A DNA stretch of 64,000 nucleotides. Origin: Trifolium pratense. Lineage: Eukaryota > Streptophyta > Magnoliopsida > Fabales > Fabaceae. Both the position numbers and the translations under genes were made by a program. The notes beneath the pieces are model-generated. The model did no database searches, was not told the origin of the DNA, and was given only the letters and a program-made list of their open reading frames with translations. The stretch lies in contig NC_060059.1 in the NCBI RefSeq assembly GCF_020283565.1, positions 2,425,501 through 2,489,500 of the forward strand. The letters are read 5' to 3'. Below, piece after piece: positions 1 through 12,339 of this stretch. Positions within the stretch are counted from its first letter, which is position 1. Every line of letters begins with the position of its first letter.

Positions 1-990
1 CAAATATAAATGATAGGTATTGGACACACTCACATAAGTAAAATAAATTAAATAAAAAAGAATTAAAATGATATTGATTGATGTGATTATATAATTTTTC
101 TTTTAATTTTTTGATTTTATGTGTGTGTGCCTAAATACATTTTATTTAGGCTTGTGCCTATCCAAGAATTGCTCACTTAAATTTGGTATAACTAACAAGC
201 ATTTTTCCATACATCATTTTCTACTAAAATTTAATATGTAGTAGAATTTGATTTTGGTATATTATCATTTTAGAAACATTAAAATAGAAAATATGAGACT
301 TATATTATCGTTGAAGAATTGTGGATAATTTATTCAAAAAAATCAATGTTCATTAACCACATGATTGAATTTTGAAGTAGTACCGATAGACTAATTTTTG
401 TTTTTTTGATAAGACCGATAGACTAATTTTGAATCTATGCTATGCTACTAATTTATACTCATTGTTTGATTATAAGTTAAATATCTTTTTTGTCTCAATA
501 AAATATAATAAAAATTAAGTAAGAATTAAATTCAGAAGATCTTCATTTTATAGAGACTAAAAACATATTTAATCCTAAATAATATTGTATTATTGAAAAA
601 AATTCTAAATATTATATCAAAATTTTAACGTTACAAATATTTTTAGTCAAAGAAAATATTTAAATAATATATTTTTGTTTGAAACAGAGGCAATGTAAAA
701 TATTTCATAAAAAAAATAAAAAATATATATGTTTCTATAAAAAAAATATCCAAATCTTGTCATAAAAAATAATAAAATCCAAATTAATTAATACCTAATA
801 TATTTTTTATTATTTATACTTAGTATATATTTGAATAATTCAAACAACCATTTCCAATGCATATTTTTAATTAGCTTGGCTAAATACAATTAACAATAGT
901 ATTCAGATAATATTTATATGTTTTACCTACTCAAAAAATGAAAAAATAATTTGACCAGCCAATAAAAAAGGAAAATGACAAATGAGTTTG
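1..990. other. AT-rich intergenic DNA upstream of the ERF gene
   Basis: No coding region, RNA gene or well-bounded repeat is visible. The sequence is very AT-rich with many short A and T runs. The last few hundred bases probably belong to the promoter of the downstream ERF gene. Confidence 0.6.
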
Positions 991-993
991 TAG

Positions 994-1664
994 TATAAAG
1001 TTGTGAGGTGTGAGAGAGGGAGGGGCCACTCAGAGTACTGCAAAAATACAGAGTTAGATAGTGACAGGGGTGAGAGAAAGACAGAGGAAAAAACACCACA
1101 GCCTCCTCCGTCTCAGTGAAAAACAAAACCAAAGGGTAAAATTTCTTTCATTTTTTCATTCTGAATGAATTGTCAAGTTTCACTTTCTGTGTGTTATTTT
1201 CGAGAAAAAAAACCATTTCATTAAAATAATAATTTATTGCTCACTTTTCTTTGGTCTTTGTAACGTGTTTTAATTTAATTTATAATTTATTATAATTAAA
1301 ATTCTTGGTCTGTTGATGTTTGTATTGAGATTTGCGTCTCTCTGTGTGTGACTGTGTTGTTCTTGTTTTTGGTTTGGTAAATTTATTTATTGTTTTTGCT
1401 TTTACCCATATTTTCAGATCCATAAAAAAAGAACACTTATGTGTTTTTTTATTTGGCTATATAGAACATAAAATCTTGACCATAAAATTTTGATCCTCTT
1501 TTTTGTTATCTCTTTTGTTCTTGTTCTATATTACTGTGTGTCACTCACCATTTGATACTCTTTTTCTTTCTTCTTGAGTTTAGAGAGAGAAAAAAAGGTT
1601 GAAGCTTTTAGAGAGAGAGAGAGAGAGCGAAGAAATTGCTCTAAAGAAGAAGAACTGTGAATTT
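994..1664 (+). promoter_or_regulatory. Candidate TATA box and long 5' leader of the ERF gene
   Basis: A TATAAAG sequence lies at 994-1000, followed by GA-rich and CT-rich leader-like sequence. A good donor-like site (AAAGG then GTAAAA) sits near 1136, and CT-rich acceptor-like tracts end near 1577. The leader may therefore contain its own intron before the upstream ORF. The transcription start and that intron are inferred from sequence only. Confidence 0.35.
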
Positions 1665-2073
1665 ATGTCTTCTCAGTTTATTCTGGAAGTGATTGGAGCT
1701 CTTACTTTGTGCTCCGTTCTCTATTTGCTCTTTCTTCATCAGAGCATTTCTTTTGTGATTCCAGCTGTTTCAATGCGATTGAGGCCAAAAAGGTAATTTT
1801 TTTTCATCATTTACCATAATTTATTGAAATGGGTTTTTTTTATTATTTTCTTTTCATTCATCATTTACCATAATTTCTTGAATTTTTTTTAATGTTTATT
1901 TTGATTGTTGTTGTTTTATGGATTCTGTGTCTGATGATGTTTTTGTTTATGTTATTGTGATGAACAGGACTTGTTACCGAGTTGTGTGTTTTGGAGGATT
2001 TCATATACAAAAACAAAGAATTTCTAATTTCTTTTTGTTCTTAAGAGGGAATTTCTTTCATCTGAGATCTTGA
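1665..2073 (+). CDS. Spliced conserved-type upstream ORF (about 77 aa) in the ERF leader
   Basis: The ATG at 1665 opens a short ORF. Unspliced, it stops at 1794-1796 after 43 residues. If the GT..AG interval 1793-1967 is removed as an intron, an arginine codon is rebuilt across the junction (AG|G) and the frame runs on to a TGA at 2071-2073. That gives 128 + 106 coding bases, or 77 residues. The first exon encodes a hydrophobic stretch (ALTLCSVLYLLFLHQSISF) followed by VSMRLRPKR; the second begins TCYRVVCFGGFH. It ends 157 bases before the main ATG. The exact frame continuity, the basic motif at the junction and its position before an ERF gene suggest a regulatory peptide uORF. From memory, Arabidopsis ERF116/ERF118-type genes carry an annotated conserved-peptide uORF (CPuORF53 class); I could not check this. 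Intron retention would give the shorter peptide. Confidence 0.65.
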
Positions 2074-2230
2074 GAGAATTTTTGTGACCCTTTTTTGTCT
2101 TTGATTCACTTTTTTTCATTATTTTATTCACCTTTTTCAAACAAATTTTCTGGGATTTATTGAGGGTTTTTGGAGGGTTTTTCTCAAACAAAAAAGAGAG
2201 TTTTTTTTTTCTTTCATTTTTTTCTTCACC

Positions 2231-3364
2231 ATGATGATGGGTTCTAGGAAATCTAGAGCCAAACCAAGGCCTCAACCTTTGAAAGAATCCAAGTTGATGA
2301 CAAGAAATTTGCGCATAGTTTTTGATGATCCTGAAGCAACTGATTCCTCCGAAGATGAGTCAAACCAATCAACAAGAATCAGAAGAAGCATCATTGATGT
2401 TCCTATCCCTCCTGTTGTTTCTGCAGTATTATCTCAAAACAGTTGCTCTGAGAAGCCAAAGATTGCAACTGCAACAAGGAAGAAGAAAACGTGTCTTTCA
2501 CCACAATCTCAAACCAAGAAGAAGGTTGTTTCATCAACACCAACAACTGCTGCAGCAGTAACAAGAGGGGGACAATCTTCGGCCAGATACAGAGGCGTTC
2601 GTATGCGAAAATGGGGGAAATGGGCCGCGGAGATTCGTGATCCTTTCAAAGGTGCTAGAATCTGGTTGGGAACTTACAACACTGCTGAAGAAGCTTCTCA
2701 AGCTTATGAATCCAAAAAGCTTCAATTTGAAATGATGGAAGCCGAAATGGCTGCAGGAACACGCCTCAAGGGTGGTACTGGTTCTTCTGCTGCAGCCACT
2801 CGAGCTTCTGCTGCTGCTTCAAACAACAATTATTCTGCCGATGCTGCTAATGCGTCTATGTCGGAGAAATTCTCGACAACTACTGAAGACTCTCATAGCT
2901 TATTCTCACATGGATCGCCTTCTTCTGTGCTTGAATTGGATACCTTAGCATCATCCAATATGGTTGAGAAGGTTGATGTTCCATCGGTCAACAACGGAGC
3001 TGCTGCTGAAGGCGAAGCGACTGAAATGGTGGTTTGTCAACTTGAAGAGCTAGAAATTCCAGATCTGAGTCTTTTGAACTTGCCCGAGCCACCCGTTGCT
3101 GCTGCTGCAGAGAATCCTATTGGGACTGATCCCAATCTTGGTTTTGGATTCGATTTTGATCGGTTTAACATCGATAATTTTGATCTTGGTTATGATGATT
3201 TTGATGATGACCTTGGCGACTTAAGGGATCTTCACATTCATGGATTTGATGACAATGTGCCTAGTGAGCTTCCTGATTTTGATTTTGCTGCTGATGATGA
3301 AGAATTTACTGCTTGGTTTGAGGAACCCCTCCAACACAACATGCCTTGTCCCAAAGTTTTGTAG
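2231..3364 (+). CDS. AP2/ERF transcription factor, CRF-related group VI-L (ERF116/ERF118-like)
   Basis: This is a single-exon 377-residue protein, probably a nuclear DNA-binding regulator of the ethylene/cytokinin-response-factor superfamily. Residues 26-44 ([17 protein letters not shown]) match the N-terminal CRF domain. One AP2 domain starts at residue 119 with [20 protein letters not shown] and continues through [20 protein letters not shown]. The RKWGKW and YESKKL variants are typical of the VI-L subgroup rather than classic CRF1-6 proteins. The C-terminal half is acidic, with D/F-rich repeats (about 305-345), and ends with a [13 protein letters not shown] motif at about 355-366 that looks like an activation segment. 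The first of three consecutive in-frame codons for Met is taken as the start. An upstream ORF lies in the leader and may limit translation. Family assignment is firm; the exact orthologue is not. Confidence 0.93.
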   Translation: MMMGSRKSRAKPRPQPLKESKLMTRNLRIVFDDPEATDSSEDESNQSTRIRRSIIDVPIPPVVSAVLSQNSCSEKPKIATATRKKKTCLSPQSQTKKKVVSSTPTTAAAVTRGGQSSARYRGVRMRKWGKWAAEIRDPFKGARIWLGTYNTAEEASQAYESKKLQFEMMEAEMAAGTRLKGGTGSSAAATRASAAASNNNYSADAANASMSEKFSTTTEDSHSLFSHGSPSSVLELDTLASSNMVEKVDVPSVNNGAAAEGEATEMVVCQLEELEIPDLSLLNLPEPPVAAAAENPIGTDPNLGFGFDFDRFNIDNFDLGYDDFDDDLGDLRDLHIHGFDDNVPSELPDFDFAADDEEFTAWFEEPLQHNMPCPKVL

Positions 3365-4189
3365 TCTCTTAGGAGTGAGACTAGGTAGTGGTAGTAGTGA
3401 TAGTAGTACTATGATGTTCTAGATTTTGCATGATGATTATGTAGTTTTGTGAGACAACATCGGATCTGCAGAACCAGTTTTTGATTGCGAGTGATCAATC
3501 TTATTATCATTTTGAGCTTATATTTATTTATTACTTATGTTTATTGAGGATTTGTAATGGTATTAGTTTGAATGTCATACAGGATCCTTTGGTTTTCTTG
3601 TGCTATTAGAGCCGTCCCAAGGGTTCTTGCTTTTATTGCTAGTAGTATGTTGTAATTTGAAAGTTGTTCTTCTATTGCAGTGGATGAATGAACCTTCATA
3701 TATTTTCATTACATTGTTTATCTCTTCTATTGTTTGATGTTATGAACCAGTCAACCACAGACACTCCTCGAATTAAACGTGTTTTAGTGGTGGACATGTC
3801 TCGGGATCTGACGCCGACACCAACACTTATGATCATGCTGAATTATGAAGTTTTTATAAATTTTTATCGGTGTAAACCTGTTTATGTCTGTGCATCATAG
3901 GTTTGATGTCTATGTAGTTGAAATTTCATTAAAATTTCATTAAGCAAATGACATCTACTCATTTATGCAGTTGAAAATTCATTTGCCATTGAAATTTTCT
4001 TGTAGTGGTGGTAGTTCCCTGCTTTCAGTGGGTTGGATGGAAGATAGGAGGACATAAAATGATGGTACTAGTATTTTAGAGATGTGAGAAAATATAACAT
4101 CACCATCTCAAGACAGAAAATGGCAAAAATGTCTACAAAATAACAAAATCAAGCCAGAAAAAATAAACAACACCATCTCAACCATCTCA

Positions 4190-4295
4190 AGTTGACGTTG
4201 AACTTGGTAGGGAGGACCACGGTTTGATCCCTGCGATAGGGATGAGACTGAAATCCCTTGATGCCAGAACTGACATTCGAACCAGATTAAACCGG
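4190..4295 (+). repeat. SINE-like repeat, family B
   Basis: It contains a pol III B-box-like GGTTTGATCCC and a characteristic GAGACTGAAAT...CAGAACTGACATTCGAACCAG segment. Related copies lie at 5205-5295, 46721-46805 and, inverted, 62925-63030. The shared layout is visible by eye, but I see no clear target duplication. Confidence 0.45.
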
Positions 4296-5204
4296 TGTTG
4301 AAAGCAAAAAATTAAAAATATATTCTCTTTTAATTTATTTTTTTGGTACAAATTATTATCAGTTTCTGCTTTTTATTAAATGTGTGTGTGACCCCGAAGT
4401 GACTAAATTGTGAACACGTAAGATTTCCTCATCAACTCTATGTTGATAACATTTTTTTAGACAGATGATTTTTTATGGGATTGACTTCTCTCGACAGATG
4501 ATTTTTCATACATACCGATTGGAGATCGAACCCATGATCAAATAATTAAGGGGTCTAAGTATCTTTTTCTCGTGTCACACTATATTGGTTGATAACACTT
4601 ATTTATATGAAAGAAAAAACAATCATGCTCACATGAGATTACAAATGAAAAAGTTATAAGAAATCTTTTATGCGCAAACTGTAAGGATTAATATTTCGAG
4701 ATAATTTAAATTCATTTAAGAGTTGATCTCTTCCAACAAATGTCAAATATTTTGCTATGGAATTATTAGTCAATATATTATAATAATACATGTCCTTAAG
4801 TAAATTTAATTCTATAATTATACCTTTGACAATTTGTTAATTTCTTCTTTTGTTAATAATAATAGTTATTTTCTTTTATTTTATAATGCAATATATAATA
4901 AACATACATTTGAAGTTTTTCTTTTGTCACAAATCAAATACTTCAATTATTATTTTCAAAACATTAGTCAATGTTACATAATTTACTTTTTTTTTTAACG
5001 AAACGTCACATAAATTTTAAAACCAACAAATAATTAGTAACAACTTTTAATTTAATATAAAAATGGACTAAATAAACAGTAAAAACGATATAAAAGAACA
5101 AAAGGATTTTTGAATGATCAAAATAGTTCTTCCGTTCAAAAAATACAAAAGAAACTCAAGAAATCATTTATTTAAATTAAAAAGGGAAAACTATACTATT
5201 TTTT

Positions 5205-5295
5205 TTGTTTCACCATGGTATCTGACTCATTGGATCGCCTAATCTGATTTCAGTGTCAGTTCTGACATCCTCTCAATCATAGTTGCGGACAATTG
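5205..5295 (-). repeat. Degenerate SINE-like repeat, family B
   Basis: It resembles the inverse of the copy near 4.2 kb (AATCTGATTTCAGTGTCAGT then CTGACATCCTC) but is diverged and short. Confidence 0.3.
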
Positions 5296-6470
5296 GTGAG
5301 ATTCTGTATTAATTTACGAACATAATTGACAACATTTTGTTTTTAAATAAGAAAAATAATACTCTTGTAAAAAAAAAAGCAAGAAAAATAATACCAGGTA
5401 ACGGTGAAATTAACAAAATGGTCATGTTATACCGTGCACCCGATAGTATTGAAATAATAGTACAGTGCTTTTTGGCGAACAAAATTATAGTACTTTGTAC
5501 ACCCCGCTGTATCGCATATTTTGTTTCACTCTTTTAGAATATTTAGTCAGCACGTTCCTTTTTTCCGCATATAAATCATTTATAGTACGAATGGATTTTT
5601 TGCTTAACATGTGATGTAAGGATGTTATATTTCCCTAATTAGAAAATTATCTGATTCTGTAATACATAAGTATCAGTAATGCACCTTTCTTTCTTCATGA
5701 ATATATATTAATTAATAAACTAATCTTATTCGACCTCACATGAGCAACAAAAAACAAATTCAAGATTTGAGAATTTTATTTTTGTTTGACAAAAGTATAT
5801 CTAAGTTGTTTTGACCTGAAAAACATTTTATTTTTATTTTTAAATTATTTAGACTGTGGTCCGTCTTGGCCAGATAGATAGAAGTCGATTGTTCAGCATT
5901 TCTAAGAAGAATGGAGTTGCAATATTAACCATACATCATACATGATACTCGTAGTGGATAAAACATAGCACCACTACCAATATAAAATATAAAATATACT
6001 AGATATTTGAAGATGAAATATATTGATGTTTGGTTATCTTTTTGTCATAAATTCTATCTACCATGAAATTAATATTACTCAAAATGTTTCAAACATTAAA
6101 TTTGGATATAGCTATCTTTTAACTGTAATTTGAACATTAATTTAATATGTTATGAGAATTTAATCTCTTTTTGCTACAATCAAGTCAACGCTCATTAATT
6201 TAGTATATTATGAATTTATAATATCCATATTTGCATGTTTATGCCATGTAAAACTGAAATATATATTCACAAAAAAAATACATCCGTTTGTAAGACCCAA
6301 CTAGATTGATGGTGTCGATATTATTAGACTGAACACATTTAATTAAGTTTAAATTCAAGATCTCGCAATTGTATATATGAGTTACAGTGATGTTTACTAT
6401 ATGTCTAAAATAACAAACAACTTCATATTCATTGGTTAACCTAAAAGAGATATGTATTATCATTTTTTTT

Positions 6471-6598
6471 GTCAAATAGTCTAGTGACTATAAATTTCAT
6501 CATTAAGGTAGATAATTAAGTGGGATAATCGGGGTTTGAAAACTCCGCCCCTGTATGTATAACGCAATGTCTCCGTCAACTGAGTTAAACTCACGGGA
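6471..6598 (-). repeat. tRNA-related SINE, family A
   Basis: On the minus strand it starts with a GTGAGTTTAACTCAGTTGAC A-box-like head. A degenerate B box (GGAGTTTTCAAACCCCG) follows, and then the tail 'tagtcactagactatttgac'. Family A copies recur at about 12145, 15606, 23720, 28750, 30826 and 36322. Confidence 0.6.
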
Positions 6599-6825
6599 AT
6601 ATGTATTATCATTTTTTAGCATTGTGTTAAATACATTCGTACTTTGGACGAAACAATTCTTTATCGTGTTTTACTTATTTTCTAATCGAACTTTGAATTA
6701 TTAGAGTAACGTTCTCTTGAAAACAAACAACAAAAAGTATTGTATTAAATATAGATACTTATTCTTGTTTACACTTTGATACTAAATGCTCTACAATTCA
6801 CTTCTAAATTTTGTCCATATATTGA

Positions 6826-7560
6826 TTGTATTTGGTTAGAGTTTCTTTTTTCCCCAATTTTTGTTTATAAGTGTGAGGCTAAAATTGATTGGAGTACTCG
6901 GTTAGATTTTTTTTCTCACAATTTTTATTTACGCTTTTGAGGTTGAAAATTGATTCGAGTATTCAGTTAGAGTTTGCTTTTTCTTCTTTCCTGAATTTTG
7001 TATGGCAAAACCAATTCTCCTAAAAACCACATCCATTGATATATGAGACACAATAATACTATCCATAACCCTTTGAACTCCCCTAATGAGATCCACGACC
7101 TCTGGTGCTATGAAGTCAAAAATGTCGAACGCAAATGAGATAAAAACATGTTGATTGTCAAAGCACACTTTCTCGTGTTTTGCCACTTTGCTGGAAGCGG
7201 CTTTCAGGGACTATCTCATAAAACTTCGTATTTATTGGTTAACCTAAAATAGATATGTGTTATCATTTTTTAACAAAAAAGTATTGTATTAAATGTAGAT
7301 ACTTGTTTCTGTTTATACTTTTGAGACTGAATGCACTACAATTCACTTCTAAAGTTTGTCATTGATTGGAATATTCGGTTAGAGTTTATTTTTTCCGCAA
7401 TTTTTGTTTACACTTTCGAGGCTGAAATTGACAGAAGTATTCCGTTAGGGATTTTTTTATGCAATTTTTGTTTACACTTCCGAGGATGAAATTGATTCGA
7501 GTATTCAGTTAAATTTTATTTTTTCCGTAATATTTGTTTACACTTTCGAGGTTGAATGCA
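6826..7560 (+). repeat. Degenerate tandem repeat, about 66-bp units, split by a LINE relic
   Basis: Units of the form 'attgattggagtattcggtt', then a T-rich tract, then 'caatttttgtttacactttc' and 'gaggttgaa' recur near 6826, 6886, 6945, 7362, 7432 and 7495. Three lie on each side of the LINE-derived segment 7006-7215. Confidence 0.55.
7006..7215 (-). pseudogene. Fragment of a LINE/retroelement polyprotein
   Basis: The minus strand reads a KxxKHEKVCFDNQHVFISFAF-like stretch, then FIAPEVVDLIRGVQRVMDS and MDVVFRRIGFAIQ. From memory, closely similar text is common in degenerate plant retroelement ORFs downstream of the reverse transcriptase. Only about 70 residues survive, with no start or flanking domains, so this is a relic. 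A second fragment of the same protein occurs at 16790-17060. Confidence 0.5.
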
Positions 7561-7996
7561 CATAATTTTGTGAGACCTCTGTAACCCTTCCTAAAAAGTG
7601 AGTAGATTCTTCTTAGTTCTTGGTACTTATAATGCTAAGTTCAGATTACTTTCTATAGTAAGAGCACCTTTTATACTTCTTGTAATAAATTTTTATGCTC
7701 ATTAATTTTATTTATTTAATATATTATTATAAATTTTCCATTGTAAGAGTTGGAGTACATTTTTGTGTTTAGTCATTAATTTCTTTTTGTCTTGTTTTTT
7801 GTTTTATAAAATGACCAATGTTAGTATATTAATTGTTAATTTATTATTTTTTGCTAAAGTTGGAAATTAGACTTGAAACCACCCTTATCACTTCATTCAT
7901 TAACTCTTTCACCTCAACAACCAAATAAACTCTATAACTCCTCTTTATTTTGTTAATTTAGTACCATTTGCGTATGACTACAAACTTTCATATAAG

Positions 7997-9221
7997 CAGG
8001 GACGGACACATGTAGAGGCATGGTGTGGCTTTAGCCATACCAGATTTTCAGGATTTTTTTTTTTTTAAAATATTTTAACTCTCCCGTCTGTCACTCGAAT
8101 ACCACCACCAGTCTACTATCACAACCTCCACTTGATTTCATCCTATTCCTTGTCTTAAAGGAAACAAAGTTTTCCTATTCAAAATTTCTACAGGATGAGA
8201 TTTCAGATCTAAAATGAAACAAAGAAAATGAAAATCTCTATATAGGAATTTCATACATCAATTTGTTGTGAGACAACTCCAATTCAGTGGGAAAAGAGAG
8301 TTTGAGTATTTATTTTACTCTTAAAGAGATCGATTGAAGGAGATAGAGGAGAGATTGAGGTTGTTTGGGGAGTGATTGAAAAATTTATTGAAGAATAAAA
8401 GTGTTGTTTATCTGTTTGTAGGCGTTGAAGAGAGAATAGTTGAAATGAGAGTGTTATCTTTGTGTGTGGGGTGTTTCACCGAAGAATTTTCTAGAGACCA
8501 CTAAGAGTCTGTAAGAAAAAAATGTGTGGAGTGCAGGGTGTTTCAACTTTCACAAAAGTGGTGATTTTTTAATTTTTTATTAAGTGTCATGATAATCATA
8601 CTAAAAAAAGAAATTAAAAATAAAGTTAGTTAATGCCAAAAAGATAATTTTTTATGTTTTTAAGGTATGAAATGCACAAATTTTAAAATAAAACTTTTAT
8701 ATTAGTATGCTTAACTAATGTTTCGAGAGCTTTGTTTAGCATTTTTCTTTTATTAATTTTTCTTTTCTTTATTTTTTATATAAAAAATGGTGTTCAAGAT
8801 TAAATCCATATTCAATGAAACTTGAATTAATATTTAAATTTTAATAAAATTAAGTGAAAATAAAAACAATTACGAGAAAAATAAAAAAATATATAAATTA
8901 GTGGACTAGGTATAAGTTGCTTATTGAAATTTCCATTGTAATATAATTGGTTAAAATTGCTTAGGGTTCTATGTGGCAATTTAGGCTCACAAAAAGCAAC
9001 TTAAGCATTTAAATGATAGTCTTGTAACTTTTGTAAAAAGATATGTTCTTGGAATAATTATTAATGATGTTATTTTAGCTCATTTAAAAAAATTGATAAT
9101 AGACGATTTTCATTGTAAATATATTGAATTAAACAATATTATTTTTTATTTTCAGTATAATTGAATTCATAATGTCTTTAATTTTAGCCTCACTGGTATT
9201 TTGTGTCTAAATCCGTCCCTG
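7997..9221. mobile_element. hAT-superfamily non-autonomous element (1225 bp)
   Basis: Terminal inverted repeats CAGGGACGGA / TCCGTCCCTG are bounded by the exact 8-bp duplication CATATAAG (7989-7996 and 9222-9229). The 8-bp duplication and CAGGG-type ends fit hAT. No transposase reading frame is present. The interior is AT-rich and includes what looks like half of another MITE near 8706-8750. Confidence 0.85.
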
Positions 9222-9229
9222 CATATAAG

Positions 9230-10641
9230 CCTTCTGTGTTTTAAAGAATGATTGTTGGTGTTGATTGAAGATATACATGTTAAAAAATCAATATTGATGA
9301 GATTTGTGAAGAGTATCTTAAAATTAGTTTATGCATGATTCTGTTTGTTTTTAAACTTGATATATTTAAAAATAAAGGGAGGTTATATTTTATATTAAAT
9401 ATATTTGATTTATGAATTTAATTTATATACACCGACGGTGTAAAATAATTTTACACCATCAATCAATACCAACCATGTTTTCCGCCACATCACCCCACTT
9501 CACCCCACTTCTTTGATATGACATGGCAAAATTGTGATTATTTATTGGATGATCGTGTAAAACTATTTTACACCGTCGATGCATATCAATTAAACTCTTG
9601 ATTCATATATTAAGCCTTATATTTCTATGAAAATAAACTCTAATTCTTCGTTAAAAGATTAATCAGATAGATAATGTAAAGTTCGACTACAACATAAATA
9701 AAATCTAACCAAATATTATTTTTAAAAAATAAAAGTCAAATTCCTATATTCTCACCAAGCAAATCGCGTGTGTGACCAAAATAAATACTAACATTGACTA
9801 AAATGGTTGAATAGTTGTATATTTCATTTATCTTATTTTTCGGCTTATTTTTCTTCTCCTACTTTTCCTCAAATACAAGAGAATCCAAATAAGTCTTTGG
9901 GTAAGAGTGGAATAAGGGATCCATGTAGATTCAATGGGATATGTGGCCCTAAACATTTGTGAAGAATAAATAAATAAAAAACAAGGAGAGAGTGATGTTG
10001 ATGTTGAATTAGTAAGGGGTGAGGGATTTAGGTGAAGTGGACCCAACAACATTTGCAAATGGACGATTAATCATATATGCATATTCTACAATCATAACAG
10101 TGAGGTAGTCTTGCACACCATCTAGACACAAATATATTGGCACATTCACATAAATAAATAAATAAATAAATAAAATTAATACAAAAATAATTTAGTCACA
10201 TTATTTTATTCATTTTTCATTTTATTTTTTTTATTATTGTATGTGTGTCTAACACATCAAATATATAATTGTGGCTAAGTAAATATTTCCCGATAATAGT
10301 ATAGCAAGATTCAACAATTATTATTATACTTATGTCTAAAGGCAGATGCATCCATACTGTATCCCTTTCCACCGTTGATTCTAACTCCTAAATCAAACAA
10401 ATCTATCTATTTCTCGTTTAACTTTATTTGTGATTGGTCAATGTATTATTTAATCATTTATTTAATAATAATCTTTAAAATGAGTTTATTTTCTTTGGTG
10501 ATATCGACTTTGTAACTATTGGTTGCAAATCTTTGTCTAATTCTTGGTTCCCCACAGCAAAACAGCATTATTAACAATCCTAGCTGTGGTTCTTAACGAA
10601 AGTGCTTCCATATCTTTTTCTTTGTCATGTTAACTAAAAGG
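9230..10641. other. Intergenic DNA without a recognised gene
   Basis: Apart from a palindromic MITE at 9413-9596 and a short AAAT microsatellite near 10154-10175, I see only AT-rich sequence with no coding signal. Confidence 0.5.
9413..9596. mobile_element. Small palindromic MITE (GTGTAAAA family)
   Basis: The ends are inverted copies: 'tttaatttatatacaccgac' with 'ggtgtaaaataattttacac' on the left, and 'gtgtaaaactattttacacc' with 'gtcgatgcatatcaattaaa' on the right. Related copies lie at 20517-20706 and 61520-61705. Confidence 0.55.
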
Positions 10642-10649
10642 CAAAAGAG

Positions 10650-11174
10650 TAGGCATGACAATAAAACTCATACCTACTGGTATTCACCCAAACCATACCC
10701 GCTTTGACGGAAAAAACCCGAATTGACTGAGTTTGAGTTTGGGTTTGGGTTTTCCCCGATTTCAAAAGATGGGTTTGGGGCGGGTAATGAGTACATTGAT
10801 ACTAAAAATTAGATTTCACCTCTTTTAAATTAGAAACGCTTAAACAATCTTTTAAATTACGTTCATTTATTTATTTTTTATTTTAATTTGAGTATTAAAC
10901 AAACCATTTTCTCTTCTTTTTCTTTATTTAAAAAAATATTGTTGAGAGAAAATAATTTTGGACATTTAACTTTTTTTTTAATAAAAAAATACTAAAATAT
11001 AATCTAAATTCATGTGGAAAGAGGCGTAATGGGGATACCCGATCCCCGTTGGATATGGGTTTGGGTTATCATTTTTATCTCCGCTCGAATTTGGGATGAG
11101 TTTGGGGAAACCCGAACTTTATGAGTTTGGGGAGGGCAAAACTCGTCCCCCGCCCTGCTCCATTGTCATGCCTA
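10650..11174. mobile_element. hAT-type MITE (525 bp)
   Basis: The ends TAGGCATGACAAT / ATTGTCATGCCTA are flanked by the exact 8-bp duplication CAAAAGAG (10642-10649 and 11175-11182). The subterminal regions carry repeated 'gggtttgggtttgggt' and 'gggtaatgagt' text. It has no coding capacity. Confidence 0.85.
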
Positions 11175-11182
11175 CAAAAGAG

Positions 11183-12339
11183 TAGAACATTTTTTTTTTA
11201 TAAAACAAAAATTTAAATGAGTTTGATTTTGGAGGCTTACCAAAGTCGGTCTTAAGTCTTAACATTTAACGAATGCTTATAAAAGATGATCTTCACATGC
11301 AACGAAGATTAAATTGATGTTCTCACGAGATATGAGTCAGCATTTTACTAACCGAGTCGGTATCCATTGTTATTTTCTTTTTCTTTTCCATCACGTTTTG
11401 GAAATAGAAGGACATCATACATTTCATTATTATTTTTCATCGTGTTATTTACTCCATCAATAATTGAGCTATATTTTCTGTTTTGAAATGATATTTAAAC
11501 CAATTGATTACTTTGTGAGACTAAGCCCACTGCTTTCTTATATATTGATGCATATTAATTATTTTTACTTTCGCCTCCACATGGATTAGTGTACTACCCC
11601 CACACCATATACAAATCCCAACCATGAAAAAAGTTGTTAAAACTATAAGAGAGATGACTTTTTGAATGATCGTCTAATTACAATCAGAGATTGATATTTT
11701 TATAGTGTTAAAAAGAAAAATATAAACAAAATCCTATTAACAATTTTCTACTATTAAAAATATGTAGAGAATAATTATAATTTGTTGATGTTAAGATATC
11801 TTCATTTTTCTAGATATAAAGTAGTTTTTTTTTTCCTCTTGGTATTAATTTTCTGGTGCCTAAGGGAAGAGAGTCACAGACTCACAGTAATCGAGAGTTC
11901 GGTCAAATGAAAATTTATTAACCACTTAAATTCAATTACTTGGTTAAATATACAATAATTTAGTCTTTTTAATATTTATTGCTAAGTAATAATGACGCAT
12001 CCATTATTTTATCATTTGCTAGTGTATTTTGTATATCAATATTTATCGTACGAGTCTTGCCCCCATCAGCCATAATTTATAGGCCTGTCACTGTTCATAT
12101 GAGCACTTAGATGAGTTTATAAAGGGAGCAATTTTTTCTTTAAAATTTTTTCACTCTTAAGCTGAATAAGTAAAATGTTCGGAGTATGAACACCGACCCC
12201 TGCATATATATAATGTGATGTCTACCAACTGAGTTACGCTCACGGGGACGAGAGCAATACAATACTTATGTAGGTATAAGTCTAAATTAAATATACTTGG
12301 GCATATATAAAAAATTTAAAAAAAATTAAAAGATAAAAT
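11183..12339. other. Intergenic DNA without a recognised gene
   Basis: AT-rich sequence. The only structure I can name is a SINE copy near 12145-12247. Confidence 0.5.
12145..12247 (-). repeat. tRNA-related SINE, family A (degenerate)
   Basis: In plus-strand order it shows the inverse family A layout: 'cactcttaagctgaataagt', then a degraded B box, 'cccctgcatatatataatgt', and 'ccaactgagttacgctcacg'. Confidence 0.55.

Larger units (their letters stand above)
3365..7988. other. 3' flank of the ERF gene and repeat-rich intergenic DNA
   Basis: The first few hundred bases (to about 3690) are probably 3' UTR. Beyond that I see no intact gene, only SINE-like pieces, a LINE relic and degenerate tandem repeats (listed separately) in AT-rich sequence. 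Confidence 0.55.

Noticed and set aside
2024..2275. 83-residue minus-strand Lys-rich frame
   Set aside because: It is antisense to the ERF leader and upstream ORF; the Lys richness reflects T-rich leader sequence on the plus strand.
9828..10058. 76-residue minus-strand frame
   Set aside because: No motif and no conserved features; probably chance.
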